This document shows positions 46,081 through 56,847 of a stretch of 64,000 nucleotides of DNA, one piece after another. The first letter of the stretch is position 1. Each line of letters begins with the position of its first letter. The translations under genes and the position numbers were made by a program. The stretch covers positions 620,001 to 684,000 of the forward strand of contig NZ_AMRX01000006.1 of the NCBI RefSeq assembly GCF_000300815.1, given 5' to 3'. Below the pieces are notes generated by a model, which had not been told where the DNA came from, searched no databases, and saw nothing but the letters and a program-made list of their open reading frames with translations. Origin of the DNA: Gayadomonas joobiniege G7. GTDB lineage: Bacteria; Pseudomonadota; Gammaproteobacteria; Enterobacterales; Alteromonadaceae.

Positions 46081-47321
46081 GATTGTCCCACTTGTTGCGC
46101 AGGATCGATTGATGCTGCGCGAATTGCTGGGTATAAACATGCCGTTAACGACATTAAAAGCGCACATCCACAGGTCAAAATCACGTCTTGATAATGTAAC
46201 TCTGTCGGTAAAAAATTTATAAAATAGATATCAGCCGAGATGAACTCTTTGCCAGTGGCTTGCTCTATCCAAGCGAACAAGTCCCCTATATACATAGCCC
46301 CTAAAACACCCAAACCAGCACCATATAAAGTCCCTTTCACCCCTGCAAACAAACCCTGCATCATAAATATTTGTATAAGCTTTGCCCGAGTCATGCCCAT
46401 GGTCATAAAAATCGCGATGTCGCCTTTTTTTTCATTAACGGCCATCACCAAAGTAGACACTATATTAAAACAAGCAACCGCTATCACAAGCGCCAGTATA
46501 AGATACATGATGCCCCTAACCATCTGGATATCGTTATATATATGACCAAACGTGCGTGTCCAATCGTTCATATACACATGAACAGGTAAGCGGTAACCAA
46601 TTTCTCGAGCGAGCGCAGGCGCAGCAAACACGTTATTTACGGCCAAACGTACACCTTGAACCGAATCTTGCCAGCCTAACTCTTGCTGAGCGAGTTCAAG
46701 CTGAATAAAAGCACTGGTTAAGTCCAGTTGGCCACCACTTTCTAACACACCAGCCAACGGCAAACGTATGAGTTTAGGCGCTAATAAACGTCCGTTAGGC
46801 GAATGTTGAGGCACCAAGATGTCTAACCAATCTCCGCTCGTTAGATTCAGTTTACGGGCCAGCCCCGCGCCTAAAATAACGCCCCCTTTTTGATTAAAGG
46901 TTTTAATGGTTTCAGCAGAAAGGTAATTTTTTAATGACGAGACACGATTTTCATATTGCCAGTTTATCCCCCTTACTGCGACCGGTTTTAGCTCACTGCC
47001 TTTTTGTAATAAAGCTGAAAATTGAATAAAAGGTGCGCCTGCTTTGACCTCTGGGTAGGCTTCAACTTCTTTGACTAAGGCCGCCCAATCTTTAATACCA
47101 CTTTTGTCTACTGCTGTATATTCAATATGAGGCACTAGCGATAGCAAACGCTCTTTTAATTCACGCTCAAATCCATTCATTGCCGATAGTACCCAAATCA
47201 GTACACAAACACCAAGCGCTATGCCAATTACAGAAGATGCAGAAATGAACCGGATAAAAGCGTTATGATTCCGGCTTTGTGCATAACGATAACCAATCTC
47301 TCGCGAAAGGCGGTTAAACAT
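46077..47321 (-). CDS. lolE: lipoprotein-releasing permease LolE
   Basis: FtsX/MacB-type permease of about 414 aa with four membrane helices (near residues 25, 270, 315 and 380) and a large periplasmic domain after the first. It works with LolC and LolD to release lipoproteins from the inner membrane. The ATG at 47321 has CGGAG seven bases upstream, and this start overlaps the lolD end. Position after lolC-lolD gives the LolE name. Confidence 0.92.
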   Translation of the reverse strand: MFNRLSREIGYRYAQSRNHNAFIRFISASSVIGIALGVCVLIWVLSAMNGFERELKERLLSLVPHIEYTAVDKSGIKDWAALVKEVEAYPEVKAGAPFIQFSALLQKGSELKPVAVRGINWQYENRVSSLKNYLSAETIKTFNQKGGVILGAGLARKLNLTSGDWLDILVPQHSPNGRLLAPKLIRLPLAGVLESGGQLDLTSAFIQLELAQQELGWQDSVQGVRLAVNNVFAAPALAREIGYRLPVHVYMNDWTRTFGHIYNDIQMVRGIMYLILALVIAVACFNIVSTLVMAVNEKKGDIAIFMTMGMTRAKLIQIFMMQGLFAGVKGTLYGAGLGVLGAMYIGDLFAWIEQATGKEFISADIYFINFLPTELHYQDVILTCGCALLMSLTACLYPAIRAASIDPAQQVGQS

Positions 47322-48018
47322 GCACAACTCCGGTTAAATCAGCCGCCTCTAATTGGCCCTTTTTTAAAACAAGCTGCCTGTCCATGCGTTCAGCCAATGC
47401 TAAATCATGAGTCACAAAAACAAAGCTAGTGGCTAAACTGGTTCTCAGTTCACTAATCAGTTCAAAAATGGCTTGCGCGTTGTCAGCATCCAGATTACCT
47501 GTTGGTTCGTCGGCTAATACCAGCTTGGGTTGATGCACCAGAGCTCTGGCAATTGCGACCCTTTGCCGCTCACCGCCAGATAGTGCAGATGGCAAATGAT
47601 CAAGCCGTTTATCTAAACCAACTTTAGTTAACATGGCCCTTGCTTTTTCTAAAGCTAAACTTTTTTTCATGCCATCAATTAATAGCGGCATTGCGGTATT
47701 TTCCAAAGCATCAAAATCAGATAACAAATGGTGAAACTGATACACAAACCCTAGATGGTGATTTCTAAACTCAGCTTGTTTACGGCTGCTTAGTTGATGA
47801 ATATCCGTGCCGTCAAAGATCACTTTGCCGCCGCTGGGTTTGTCTAAAGCACCTAAGATATGTAATAACGTACTTTTACCTGACCCTGAACTACCAACAA
47901 TGGCTAAATGTTCGGCCTCATGAATCTGTAAATCAACCTGTTTGAGCACCGCCACTTGTCTATCACCATCTTGATAGGATTTACTGATTTGCTGGCCGTC
48001 TAAAATAATCTTATTCAT
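47314..48018 (-). CDS. lolD: lipoprotein-releasing ATPase LolD
   Basis: ABC ATPase of 234 aa with Walker [17 protein letters not shown], signature [19 protein letters not shown], Walker [13 protein letters not shown] and switch [11 protein letters not shown]. The [15 protein letters not shown] segment is typical of LolD. Overlaps both lol permease genes. Confidence 0.95.
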   Translation of the reverse strand: MNKIILDGQQISKSYQDGDRQVAVLKQVDLQIHEAEHLAIVGSSGSGKSTLLHILGALDKPSGGKVIFDGTDIHQLSSRKQAEFRNHHLGFVYQFHHLLSDFDALENTAMPLLIDGMKKSLALEKARAMLTKVGLDKRLDHLPSALSGGERQRVAIARALVHQPKLVLADEPTGNLDADNAQAIFELISELRTSLATSFVFVTHDLALAERMDRQLVLKKGQLEAADLTGVVHV

Positions 48019-49219
48019 GTTTTAATACCTCGGCAGGTTGCATACTGGCTGCACGATACGCAGGATACAGAGTGGCTAAAAAACTCATTACAATAGCGCT
48101 GCCAGCAATTAAACTAATTTGCACTGGCTGCATGTCAATTGGTAATCCTTGCACCTGATAAGCCGGGTTATTGAACATACCAATACCCAATGCATTCATT
48201 AGTGGATTAAGATACATACATAATAAAACACCACAGATAGAGCCCATAATAGCCCCACCACAACCTTTAAACATACCTTGGTAAATAAATATAGCCACTA
48301 TATCTCGCTTGCTCATCCCCATCGTTTGTAAGGTTGCAATTTCATTGCGTCTTTCATTTACCATCATAACCAGCGCCGAAACGATATTAAATACAGCCAC
48401 TGCAACAATCAGCGCCAACATCAACCACATGATATTTTTTTCCATTTTTACCGCCGCAAACAATTCTCCTTGGCTGACTCGCCAGTCGGTAATTTTGAGC
48501 GACGGATTTTGCAACATCAGTTGTTGTTTAACGGCAGCGGCATCAAATGCATCATGCAAGTATAACCTTTGGCTAGTTTGTGCGCTTGGCGTTTTTAATA
48601 AACGATTTAAATCAGCAAGGTGAATCAGTGCAACACTCGCATCTGCTTCTGAGCCAGAGTCAAATATCCCGGTAACCTCAAAATTTCGCTGTACTGGCAT
48701 GCGTCCCAATGGGGTATAACGGGTTCTATCAGTTAATAAAAGTTTAACCTTGTCGCCTACCCGAACATTCAAACCTGCCGCTAATTGTCGTCCCACTACG
48801 ACTTGATATTGACCTGCTTGCAAATCATCAAAACGGCCATTTATCATGCTGGCCGCAATTGCCGACACATGTGAGGAAAGCTCTGGTTCTGCACCTTGCA
48901 ATTGGATCGCTTGCAATTGCCCACTCCCTTGGATCAAGGCTTGAGTCGCCCGAAAAGGTACAGCAGCATAAACCGTATCTAAACCAGTAATATCAACCGG
49001 TTTATCATGCGTTTGCACGATAATATGTGGTATTACCCCTAAAATACGGGTTTTGAGTTCTTTTTCAAAACCATTCATGACCGAAATAACAGTAATGAGT
49101 GCGATTACGCCGAGTGTGATCCCAGCAACGGAAAAAAAAGTGATAAATGACACAAAACCTGTTTTGTGGCGGCTGGCGCTATATCTATGGGCAATAAAAA
49201 GACGATTGCGACTGAACAA
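48011..49219 (-). CDS. lolC: lipoprotein-releasing permease LolC
   Basis: Permease of 402 aa with the family start [19 protein letters not shown], a first helix near residues 25-50, a periplasmic domain, and three C-terminal helices. The segment [17 protein letters not shown] near residue 350 suits LolC/E. First gene of lolCDE, divergent from nhaB. Confidence 0.93.
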   Translation of the reverse strand: MFSRNRLFIAHRYSASRHKTGFVSFITFFSVAGITLGVIALITVISVMNGFEKELKTRILGVIPHIIVQTHDKPVDITGLDTVYAAVPFRATQALIQGSGQLQAIQLQGAEPELSSHVSAIAASMINGRFDDLQAGQYQVVVGRQLAAGLNVRVGDKVKLLLTDRTRYTPLGRMPVQRNFEVTGIFDSGSEADASVALIHLADLNRLLKTPSAQTSQRLYLHDAFDAAAVKQQLMLQNPSLKITDWRVSQGELFAAVKMEKNIMWLMLALIVAVAVFNIVSALVMMVNERRNEIATLQTMGMSKRDIVAIFIYQGMFKGCGGAIMGSICGVLLCMYLNPLMNALGIGMFNNPAYQVQGLPIDMQPVQISLIAGSAIVMSFLATLYPAYRAASMQPAEVLKHE

Positions 49220-49373
49220 AACATGATCCGATTGGCAAATATTTAGCGCTGCACTATACCCAAAAATTATGCGACATAAAAGGTTAATTGAAACCCAATA
49301 AGCTGATAAAAGCGCAAATTTAAACGCTAATTTAGTTCAAATATGCACAGTGAATAATTAATCATAGTTTTTA

Positions 49374-49403
49374 TTGCATTTATCGTCCTAAAACGTCGAT
49401 AAT
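49374..49403 (+). promoter_or_regulatory. candidate nhaB promoter
   Basis: TTGCAT, 18 bases, GATAAT, about 40 bases before the nhaB ATG. A moderate match only. Confidence 0.4.
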
Positions 49404-49442
49404 TTAGACGCAAAAAATAACAATGACAGGAAATTCAAATTA

Positions 49443-51032
49443 ATGAGCCCTCAAACTATACCGCAGGCGATTGCCAGGAACTTTTTGGGGCAGGCCCCAG
49501 AGTGGTACAAGCTTGCAATTATTGCGTTTTTAATCATCAATCCAATTTTATTTCAAATTAACCCCTACGTTGCCGGTTGGGCGTTAATCGTTCAGTTTAT
49601 TTTTACCTTAGCGATGGCACTAAAGTGTTACCCATTACAACCGGGTGGTTTATTAGCCATTGAAGCAATCGCTATTGGCATGACTTCGGTTGACCATGTT
49701 ATGCATGAAATAGAGACCAATTTAGAAGTATTGTTACTGCTTATATTCATGGTCGCTGGTATCTATTTTATGAAAAACCTGCTGCTTTTTTTGTTTACCA
49801 AATTACTGATTAGAGTTCGCTCTAAAACCATGTTATCGCTTGCATTTGTTTTTTCGTCAGCGGTTTTATCGGCTTTTTTAGATGCACTAACCGTCATTGC
49901 AGTGATCATTGCCGTCGCAGTCGGTTTTTACTCTATTTATCATAAAGTAGCGTCTGGAAAAGACTTTTCGGCCGATCATGACCATACCGAAGATAGTCGC
50001 ATCGAACCCCTCACTCACAGCCAGCTTGACGAGTTTAGAGCTTTTTTGCGTAACTTGTTAATGCACGCAGCAATAGGCACAGCGTTAGGCGGTGTTACCA
50101 CTATGGTTGGTGAACCACAAAACTTAATTATTGCCGATAAAGCAGGTTGGGGATTTGTAGAATTTGCGCTACGAATGGCACCTGTGACCATTCCTGTATT
50201 GATTTTTGGTTTGATCACGACAGTCTGTGTCGAAAAATTTCGAGTATTTGGTTATGGCGCACACTTACCCGATAAAATTTGGTTAATTTTAGCTAAATAC
50301 GACGCATATACGGATGCTCGCTTAAGCAAAATGGACATTGCCAAATTTTGGGTACAAGGTTTAATTGCAGTGTGGCTAATTATTGCCTTGGCGTTTCATC
50401 TAGCGGCAGTCGGTTTGATTGGTTTAAGTATTATTATATTAGCTACTTCGTTTTGTGGGGTCATTGAAGAACACTCAATTGGCCATGCGTTTGAAGAAGC
50501 TCTGCCTTTTACCTCACTCCTGTGCGTATTTTTTGCTGTGGTAGCCGTTATTATAGATCAGCAACTATTTATTCCTGTCATTGATTGGGTACTTACTTTT
50601 GAAGGCCAATCTCAACTGGCTGTTTTTTATCTTGCAAATGGACTTTTATCTATGGTGAGTGATAATGTATTTGTGGGCTCTGTTTATATCACAGAAGTAA
50701 AACAAGCTTGGTTAAACGGCCAAATTACCCGCGACCAATTTGATTTGCTGGCAGTTTCTATCAATACAGGTACTAATTTACCGAGTGTTGCAACCCCGAA
50801 TGGACAAGCCGCCTTTTTATTTCTATTAACCAGCGCGTTAGCCCCCCTATTGCGACTGTCGTATGGAAAAATGGTATGGATGGCGCTCCCTTATACAATA
50901 GTGTTAACCTTAGTTGGTTTATTTTTTACTTGGGAGTTTTTACCGCAAATGACAGATGTACTCTACGACATGCAATTGATCGAACATCACAGTGCGTTAC
51001 CGACAAGCGAATCTCCGGTAGGTGGGCATTAA
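49443..51032 (+). CDS. nhaB: sodium/proton antiporter NhaB
   Basis: Inner-membrane antiporter of 529 aa, normal for NhaB, with many hydrophobic helices. Family segments include [22 protein letters not shown] at the start, [36 protein letters not shown] and [22 protein letters not shown]. It expels sodium, fitting a marine host. Its stop shares a base with the dsbB start (TAATG). Confidence 0.95.
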   Translation: MSPQTIPQAIARNFLGQAPEWYKLAIIAFLIINPILFQINPYVAGWALIVQFIFTLAMALKCYPLQPGGLLAIEAIAIGMTSVDHVMHEIETNLEVLLLLIFMVAGIYFMKNLLLFLFTKLLIRVRSKTMLSLAFVFSSAVLSAFLDALTVIAVIIAVAVGFYSIYHKVASGKDFSADHDHTEDSRIEPLTHSQLDEFRAFLRNLLMHAAIGTALGGVTTMVGEPQNLIIADKAGWGFVEFALRMAPVTIPVLIFGLITTVCVEKFRVFGYGAHLPDKIWLILAKYDAYTDARLSKMDIAKFWVQGLIAVWLIIALAFHLAAVGLIGLSIIILATSFCGVIEEHSIGHAFEEALPFTSLLCVFFAVVAVIIDQQLFIPVIDWVLTFEGQSQLAVFYLANGLLSMVSDNVFVGSVYITEVKQAWLNGQITRDQFDLLAVSINTGTNLPSVATPNGQAAFLFLLTSALAPLLRLSYGKMVWMALPYTIVLTLVGLFFTWEFLPQMTDVLYDMQLIEHHSALPTSESPVGGH

Positions 51033-51553
51033 TGAGTCTGCTCGGTATTTTTAACCCTAAAAAGCGCTCTGGTTGGGCGCTGTTGGTTGGGTCTGCTTTT
51101 TTGTTAGAGTTAGCCGCGCTGGCGTTTCAATACGTTTGGGATCTACAGCCTTGTATAAAGTGTGTTTATCAACGAATCGCTTTATGGGGTATTTGTTTAG
51201 CAGCTTTGCCAGCGCTCGTTTGCCCACAGTCACTCATTTGTCGTTTGCTTTCTTATCTCGCCGCTCTGGTGTCAGCGATTTGGGGCGTAAAAGTCGCGGG
51301 CGATCATTTAGCACTGCAAAACGCCCCTAACCCTTTATTTGCGAGCTGCGAGTTAGTGCCAAATTTTCCAGCTTGGTTTAAACCTGATGTTTGGCTACCA
51401 GCCCTGTTTGAGCCCAGAGGGGACTGTGGCAATATTGACTGGACATTTTTAAATATGAGCATGCCACAGTGGATGCAGATTATCTTTGTTGTTTACGTGG
51501 CGGCGCTGACCATAAGCCTAATATACAGCTTGATTAAACGTAAAAGCCTTTAA
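51032..51553 (+). CDS. dsbB: disulfide bond formation protein DsbB
   Basis: Quinone-linked oxidase of DsbA, 173 aa with four membrane helices. The first redox pair is Cys41-Cys44 (QPCIKC); the second pair lies in ASCELVPNF and GDCGNIDW. The frame is open to 50876, but the ATG at 51032 overlaps the nhaB stop and gives the family start MSLLGIFN. It is translationally coupled to nhaB. Confidence 0.95.
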   Translation: MSLLGIFNPKKRSGWALLVGSAFLLELAALAFQYVWDLQPCIKCVYQRIALWGICLAALPALVCPQSLICRLLSYLAALVSAIWGVKVAGDHLALQNAPNPLFASCELVPNFPAWFKPDVWLPALFEPRGDCGNIDWTFLNMSMPQWMQIIFVVYVAALTISLIYSLIKRKSL

Positions 51554-51559
51554 TCGTTT

Positions 51560-51850
51560 TTATTTATCATGGGCCGCTTGCGACTTGTCGCTAGCGGCTT
51601 TTTTGTACAAACGAATAAAACGTTTTTCTATATACCAGCGCCAAATTCGACTAAAACCAGCTGCAATAGCAACAAGGATAATTGCGCCCCATAAAAAAGG
51701 ACTCATGAAGGGGCTTTGATTGCCTCCTTGCTGAAAATACCCCTGCCCAGCACTAAATATCCAATAAAAACCATATGCTAACGCAAATACTGACAGCGCA
51801 GTCAGCAAAACTATCAGTATTTGCAATGACGCAGTTTTTAACCGCCTCAT
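51560..51850 (-). CDS. hypothetical small membrane protein after fadJ
   Basis: Protein of 96 aa with two hydrophobic segments (residues 8-32 and 50-68) and a basic C-terminus (EKRFIRLYKK). Its ATG overlaps the fadJ stop by four bases, so translation is probably coupled. Its last codons lie in the dsbB terminator on the other strand. No family recognised; a link with lipid or fatty acid metabolism is only positional. Confidence 0.7.
   Translation of the reverse strand: MRRLKTASLQILIVLLTALSVFALAYGFYWIFSAGQGYFQQGGNQSPFMSPFLWGAIILVAIAAGFSRIWRWYIEKRFIRLYKKAASDKSQAAHDK
51573..51604 (+). terminator. nhaB-dsbB terminator inside an opposite gene
   Basis: GCCGCT, T, GCGAC, TT, GTCGC, T, AGCGGC and then six T. 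The 11-bp stem with one T-T mismatch makes a strong terminator. It lies in the last codons of the minus-strand gene at 51560. Confidence 0.88.
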
Positions 51851-54309
51851 GATGGTTTTTTGCGGTGTTCGCCGTCCTCTTCATTTGACGGTTTTGTGGT
51901 TTGTGCCTCTGGATCTGCATGAACCGGTGCGTGCAGATTCGCATTTTCGAGCTTCTCATCACCGTCGTGATGACCGACTTGTTGATCGACAAGCGATTCA
52001 GCTTGCTCGTTTGTTTTACTGTCTTCGATTTCCGGCTCTGCTTGCGTTTTAATCGCCGCCGCTTTTGCAATGGTATTATCATCCACACTGCTATCAGTAC
52101 GAACATCAATGTCTTCGTCTGGCTGCTTTGTTTCCGTTGCCCGTTCAGCGTCTTCAGAATGAGCAGATGAATAAAACGAGCAGCCCTTAGCTTCATAATC
52201 TAATAATATCTGTGCTGGTTCAAAACGACTACCATACCTCACTTGATAAGTTTGCAGTTGCTCAACTAAGGTGTCTACCCCTATGCTGTCAATATAACGG
52301 AATGGGCCACCTAAAAATGGTGGAAAGCCAATACCAAATACGGCCGCAATGTCGCCATCTCGTGGGCTAGATATGACGCCTTCTTGTAAACAGCGCGCAG
52401 CCTCATTCAACATTTGAGCTAAGCAGCGTTGACTGATCTCTTCTGGATTCATGGTTTGTGCCGGATCTATTTTTAATAAGTTATAAACAGATTCATCAGC
52501 AACTGATGGTTTACGAACCAACTTTTTATACCAAGGTAAGCTTTGGTAATTATAAAAACCTCGTTTGTTTTTACGCCCTTTGCGGCCATCATCAACGAGT
52601 ATTTGCAAGGCTTCTGGCATGTCAAAGCGCGGGCCCAATTTTTCACTCATCACTGGTAAAATTTTGGTGCCTATATCAAGTCCAACTTCATCAATGAGCT
52701 TTAGCGGACCGACCGGAAAACCAAACTTTTTAAGCGCTGCATCAATACATTCAATTGGCTCACCTTCGACTAATAGGTTCGCCGCTTCATTAATGTACAA
52801 AGTCAAAATTCGATTCACATAAAACCCAGCGCTGTCTTTTACCACAACGGGCGTTTTACCTTGTCGTCGAGCAAACGCGATAGTAGTCGCCAGTGTTTTT
52901 TCACTCGTACCTGCATGTGGGATAATTTCAACCAGCGGCATTTTTTCAACTGGCGAAAAATAGTGCAGACCAATTACATTTTCTGGCCGTTTTGCGTTTG
53001 CGGCTATCTCACTAATTGGAATAGACGAAGTATTGCTTGCAAAAATAGTTTTGTTGTCGCAGCGTGCTTCTACCTCAGACAATGTCTGTTGTTTAAGTTC
53101 AAGATCTTCAAAAACAGCCTCAACCACATAATCACTGCGGCTAACCCCAGTCCAATCAACTGTTCCGGATAGTTTTTGCATCTCTTTTTGCAATTGAGGG
53201 GATTTAATAAAACCACGTTGGCGCTTTTTATCAAGTAGCTTATAGCTATAATTTAGCGCTGCTAATATTCCTTCTTCACGAATATCTTTAATACGGACCG
53301 GTAGATCTGCTTTTAACGCGACTTGAGAGGCGATGCCACCGCCCATCAAACCGCCCCCTAAAACAGTGACTTTTTGCAAAGTTTCGGCAATTTTTGCTTG
53401 TTGTTTAAATTCTTTTTTCTGCTCGTCTGTGGCTAAAAATAACTGGCGTAGTTGAAAGCTCTGTGGTGTATGACTCAGCTCGGCAAAACCACGTGCTTCT
53501 GCTTGATAACCTTGCATTAAACCATTATCTAAACCGGCTTTAACCACCTCGATGATTCTAATCGGTGCTGGGTAATGGCCGCCCGTTTGTTTTTCAACTT
53601 TTTTGCGAATTTGATCAAACATTAAATTGCGGCTAAAGGTGTTGCTTTCAACCAGCTTCATGACCGGATTAGTTTTTTTACCACACTTAGACAAATCACC
53701 GCGGATCAATTTACGGGCGGTTTCTAATAAAATGCTTTGCGGTACCAAATCATCTAACAACCCCATTTTTAATGCCTTGCGCGCTCGCACTTGACGCCCT
53801 GTTAGCATCATATCCATTGCATTTTGCACACCAATTAACCTGGGCAATCTCTGAGTACCACCAGAACCTGGCAATAAACCCAGCTTAACTTCAGGTAGCC
53901 CCAACTGGGTTTTATCATCGTCAGTACCCACTCGATAATGGCAAGCCAAAGCAAATTCTAAACCACCACCTAAACAAATCCCATGGATGGCCGCGACAAA
54001 CGGGATTCTAGATTGCTCAACCCGCGCAAATATGGCTTGTCCGGCGCGAGCAAGCTGTTCAGTTTGATCCAGGGTACGGCACGCCGAAATCATGTTAATA
54101 TCAGCACCAGCGATAAATGAATCCGGTTTTCCTGATGTGATAATGACACCTTGCAGATCTTGATTTTTTTCAATCTGATTTAATAACGTATTAATTTCAT
54201 CAATCGTTTTTTGAGTGAGCACATTCATGCTTTCACCGGCAACGTCCAGCGTTACCACAGCGATTTGATCTTGTTCTATTTGTAAACTGAACTGTTCTAA
54301 AGTATGCAT
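51847..54309 (-). CDS. fadJ: fatty acid oxidation complex alpha subunit FadJ with acidic tail
   Basis: Bifunctional enoyl-CoA hydratase / 3-hydroxyacyl-CoA dehydrogenase of 820 aa. The hydratase half has GICLGGGLEFALACHYRV and PEVKLGLLPGSGGTQRLPRL; the dehydrogenase half has VLGGGLMGGGIA, ASNTSSIPISEIA and LHYFSPVEKMPLVEI. The family is about 710-740 aa. From about residue 715 there is a 106-residue low-complexity extension rich in Glu, Asp, Gln and Ala with no domain recognised. The start shares a base with the fadI stop. Confidence 0.94.
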   Translation of the reverse strand: MHTLEQFSLQIEQDQIAVVTLDVAGESMNVLTQKTIDEINTLLNQIEKNQDLQGVIITSGKPDSFIAGADINMISACRTLDQTEQLARAGQAIFARVEQSRIPFVAAIHGICLGGGLEFALACHYRVGTDDDKTQLGLPEVKLGLLPGSGGTQRLPRLIGVQNAMDMMLTGRQVRARKALKMGLLDDLVPQSILLETARKLIRGDLSKCGKKTNPVMKLVESNTFSRNLMFDQIRKKVEKQTGGHYPAPIRIIEVVKAGLDNGLMQGYQAEARGFAELSHTPQSFQLRQLFLATDEQKKEFKQQAKIAETLQKVTVLGGGLMGGGIASQVALKADLPVRIKDIREEGILAALNYSYKLLDKKRQRGFIKSPQLQKEMQKLSGTVDWTGVSRSDYVVEAVFEDLELKQQTLSEVEARCDNKTIFASNTSSIPISEIAANAKRPENVIGLHYFSPVEKMPLVEIIPHAGTSEKTLATTIAFARRQGKTPVVVKDSAGFYVNRILTLYINEAANLLVEGEPIECIDAALKKFGFPVGPLKLIDEVGLDIGTKILPVMSEKLGPRFDMPEALQILVDDGRKGRKNKRGFYNYQSLPWYKKLVRKPSVADESVYNLLKIDPAQTMNPEEISQRCLAQMLNEAARCLQEGVISSPRDGDIAAVFGIGFPPFLGGPFRYIDSIGVDTLVEQLQTYQVRYGSRFEPAQILLDYEAKGCSFYSSAHSEDAERATETKQPDEDIDVRTDSSVDDNTIAKAAAIKTQAEPEIEDSKTNEQAESLVDQQVGHHDGDEKLENANLHAPVHADPEAQTTKPSNEEDGEHRKKPS

Positions 54310-55622
54310 TATTCAGCGCCCTCCAAAATCATTGCACTGCCTAAACCACCGGCAGCGCAAGCTGTGGTTAATGCGAGCCCGCCTCCGCGACGTTTTAATT
54401 CGTTTAAGGTTTGTGTGATCATACGTGCACCTGTGGCTGCAAATGGATGGCCATACGCAAGTGAGCCACCGTTTACATTGAATTTTTCCATATCAACACG
54501 ACCAATCATTTGCTCTGAGTTTAACTGCTCGCGAGCAAACTTTTTACTCTCGAACATTTTCAAATTTGCTAACGTTTGGGCGGCAAATGCCTCATGCATA
54601 TCAATAAGATCCATATCTTGCAAACTTAATCCGGCCTGTTGCAAAACCTTTGGCGTTGCGTACGAAGGCCCCATAAGCATATCTTGCCATACATCTATCG
54701 CGGTAAATGCAAAGTTTCGAATATAACCAAGGGGTTGGTAACCCAGTGCTTTGGCTTTATCCTCACGCATCAATAATACAGCCGCAGCCCCATCGGTTAG
54801 TGCCGTTGAGTTAGCGGCTGTGACACTGCCGTGCCGGCGATCAAAAACAGGTTTAAGGCGGGCATATTTGTCTATACTGGCATCAGGTCTAATATTATTG
54901 TCTTTATTCAAATAAGTTTTATAAGGTGAAGGATACGCTGTCATTACTTCATCAGCTAAATGTCCTTGCTGCCAAGCTTGCTCTGCTAACTCATGTGATC
55001 GCAGCGCAAATCTGTCTTGTTCTTCACGCGATATGGCATGTGTTTTTGCCATTTGCTCAGCGGTTTGCCCCATGGTTAAGCCGGTTGAATATTCAGCGAT
55101 TGCCGGCGGCACAGGCACTAGGTCTTTACCTCTAAAACGCTTAAGAATAGACATTTTTTGTGCAAAACTTTTAGCTTTACTGAGATCTAATAAGATAGCC
55201 GCTAGATTTTTTGATACTGTCACAGGCAATACTGAGGTTGAATCCGCACCTCCGGCTATGCCGCTGCTAACTTGCCCAGCCATAATAGATTGAGTCAAAC
55301 TCGCAGTTGCCTGAAAACTAGTGGCACAAGCTCGAGTGACACTATATGCATCTGTTGCAACCGGCAGTTGAGTCCCTAAAACAATTTCACGAGCAATATT
55401 AGGGGCGGCAGGCATTTGTATAACCTGACCAAATACCAATTGCTCAATTTCCTTTGGATTTATATCCGTTCGGATCAACATTTCACCAATTAACATCTTA
55501 CCCAGTTCAAGCGCGGACACCCCATGGTAGGCAGTCGCTTGGCGGGCAAAAGGCGTTCGTAAACCACTGATCACAGCAATTCGCTGGCCATCAGACGTTA
55601 TGCATTTGTTTGCTTGAGTCAT
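54309..55622 (-). CDS. fadI: 3-ketoacyl-CoA thiolase FadI
   Basis: Beta subunit of the FadIJ complex, 437 aa. It has the nucleophile in [12 protein letters not shown] near residue 100, the catalytic His in [18 protein letters not shown] and the second Cys in [14 protein letters not shown]. It performs the thiolytic step of beta-oxidation. First gene of fadIJ. Confidence 0.95.
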   Translation of the reverse strand: MTQANKCITSDGQRIAVISGLRTPFARQATAYHGVSALELGKMLIGEMLIRTDINPKEIEQLVFGQVIQMPAAPNIAREIVLGTQLPVATDAYSVTRACATSFQATASLTQSIMAGQVSSGIAGGADSTSVLPVTVSKNLAAILLDLSKAKSFAQKMSILKRFRGKDLVPVPPAIAEYSTGLTMGQTAEQMAKTHAISREEQDRFALRSHELAEQAWQQGHLADEVMTAYPSPYKTYLNKDNNIRPDASIDKYARLKPVFDRRHGSVTAANSTALTDGAAAVLLMREDKAKALGYQPLGYIRNFAFTAIDVWQDMLMGPSYATPKVLQQAGLSLQDMDLIDMHEAFAAQTLANLKMFESKKFAREQLNSEQMIGRVDMEKFNVNGGSLAYGHPFAATGARMITQTLNELKRRGGGLALTTACAAGGLGSAMILEGAE

Positions 55623-55674
55623 GCGTTATCTCACCTTAGTTGGATATCTTTAATACTAATGTCTCTCTGCGTAA

Positions 55675-55692
55675 ATTTAAACACTTGTTTGA
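55675..55692. promoter_or_regulatory. weak PsrA/FadR-type operator candidate upstream of fadI
   Basis: The stretch contains AACACTTGTTTGAA. The right arm GTTTGAA fits the PsrA-type half-site described for gammaproteobacterial fatty-acid genes, but the left arm matches only in AAC. Low support. Confidence 0.25.
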
Positions 55693-55795
55693 AAATTATT
55701 CTGCGGCTTAGTCGTTGTCAATGGTTTGGCTAATTGACTTTTATTTTCAACTGTCATTAGAATAGCGCCCTTTATTTGATTAGAGAACTATATAC

Positions 55796-56077
55796 ATGTT
55801 TGATGTAAACAGCTATTTTGACGGAAAAGTAAAATCTATTGCCTTTGAAGGTGAGCAATTACCGACCACTGTGGGTGTAATGGCAGCGGGTGATTATGAG
55901 TTTTCCACCAGCAAAAAAGAAGTCATGACAGTGATCTCAGGTGAGATGACGGTTTTATTGCCTGGTGAGACTGAATGGCAAACTTTTACCAAAGGTCAAA
56001 GTTATGAAATTCCAGCCAACGATAGCTTTAAGCTTACCTTAAAATCTGACACCGCGTATTTGTGCACTTACGAATAA
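55796..56077 (+). CDS. ppnP: pyrimidine/purine nucleoside phosphorylase PpnP
   Basis: Cupin-fold protein of 93 aa, formerly YaiE. The family pattern is clear: NSYFDGKVKSIAFEG, TVGVMAAGDYEFST, MTVLLPGETEW and IPANDSFKL. It cleaves nucleosides by phosphorolysis. Normal length. Confidence 0.94.
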   Translation: MFDVNSYFDGKVKSIAFEGEQLPTTVGVMAAGDYEFSTSKKEVMTVISGEMTVLLPGETEWQTFTKGQSYEIPANDSFKLTLKSDTAYLCTYE

Positions 56078-56091
56078 TTGCAGTGACTGAT

Positions 56092-56139
56092 AAAACCTCT
56101 AATCTCTCTAACGCACTTAGTGCTCTGTTTAGAGGTTTT
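56092..56139 (+). terminator. terminator-like hairpin after ppnP
   Basis: AAAACCTCTAA pairs with TTTAGAGGTTTT around an inner GCAC-TTA-GTGC stem. The outer arm ends in T residues. Confidence 0.6.
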
Positions 56140-56221
56140 AATACGATACATAAATAGGCAAATATAATAATAAAAACAGATCACCTATCGGGATCAGCAC
56201 TTAACAAAGGACCAAAACCTA

Positions 56222-56764
56222 ATGAATAAACGCACTTTGATAAACCCGGTTATCAATTTAGCGGTAGGTTTTGTTATCGCCGGCTGCACAGCCACATCAA
56301 ATCTAACGATGGCTGATAAAGGTGACAAAATAAAATTACCTGCGGCTGAATTTAATATTCAAAATGGCACTGATAAACAATTCTATTTTGATAAATACCG
56401 CAAAGCCTTGGCCATTAATGCCGGCAATCCAAAATTAAGAGATGTTTATATTAGTGCCAGTAAAACGTTAGATAAAAGTTTTCCGACTGGCCATTATCGT
56501 ATTCACCTCTCGACTATCACCGAAGTGGATGGAGAGTCCAGCTATCGTTTTTATAAAAATAATGAGTTATTGGCAACTGTTTTTAACCCGCCAACAAAAT
56601 TAGAGTTTGAAAAGGTCCACCATGATTTAGGGCGTTTTAATCTGGCGCCGGGTGATATTGTTAAAGTATCAGCCAATGCGGTGACCAATGGCAAAATACC
56701 CGAAGGTGATATTACCGCTTACGCAAGAGGCCGCTGGGTTTCTTTAACCTTGACCGCTGAATAA
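56222..56764 (+). CDS. hypothetical lipoprotein
   Basis: Protein of 180 aa with a signal segment ending in a lipobox (VIAGC, Cys22). The mature part has an alternating beta pattern (ATVFNPPTKLEFEKV, GRWVSLTLTAE). No family recognised. It stands alone, with a terminator on each side. Confidence 0.72.
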   Translation: MNKRTLINPVINLAVGFVIAGCTATSNLTMADKGDKIKLPAAEFNIQNGTDKQFYFDKYRKALAINAGNPKLRDVYISASKTLDKSFPTGHYRIHLSTITEVDGESSYRFYKNNELLATVFNPPTKLEFEKVHHDLGRFNLAPGDIVKVSANAVTNGKIPEGDITAYARGRWVSLTLTAE

Positions 56765-56806
56765 CTTAAATAGGTTCGCAAACCTTTAAACTGATAAAAC
56801 GAGATA

Positions 56807-56837
56807 AAGCACCGCCCAATAGGCGATGCTTATTTTT
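56807..56837 (+). terminator. Rho-independent terminator after the 56222 lipoprotein gene
   Basis: AAGCACCGCC, a short loop, GGCGATGCTT with one mismatch, then ATTTTT. Confidence 0.8.
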
Positions 56838-56847
56838 CGGCCGCTTT

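Noticed and set aside
50876-51031. Longer N-terminus of dsbB
   Set aside because: It would lie wholly within nhaB; the ATG at 51032 gives the expected DsbB start and Cys41-Cys44 spacing.
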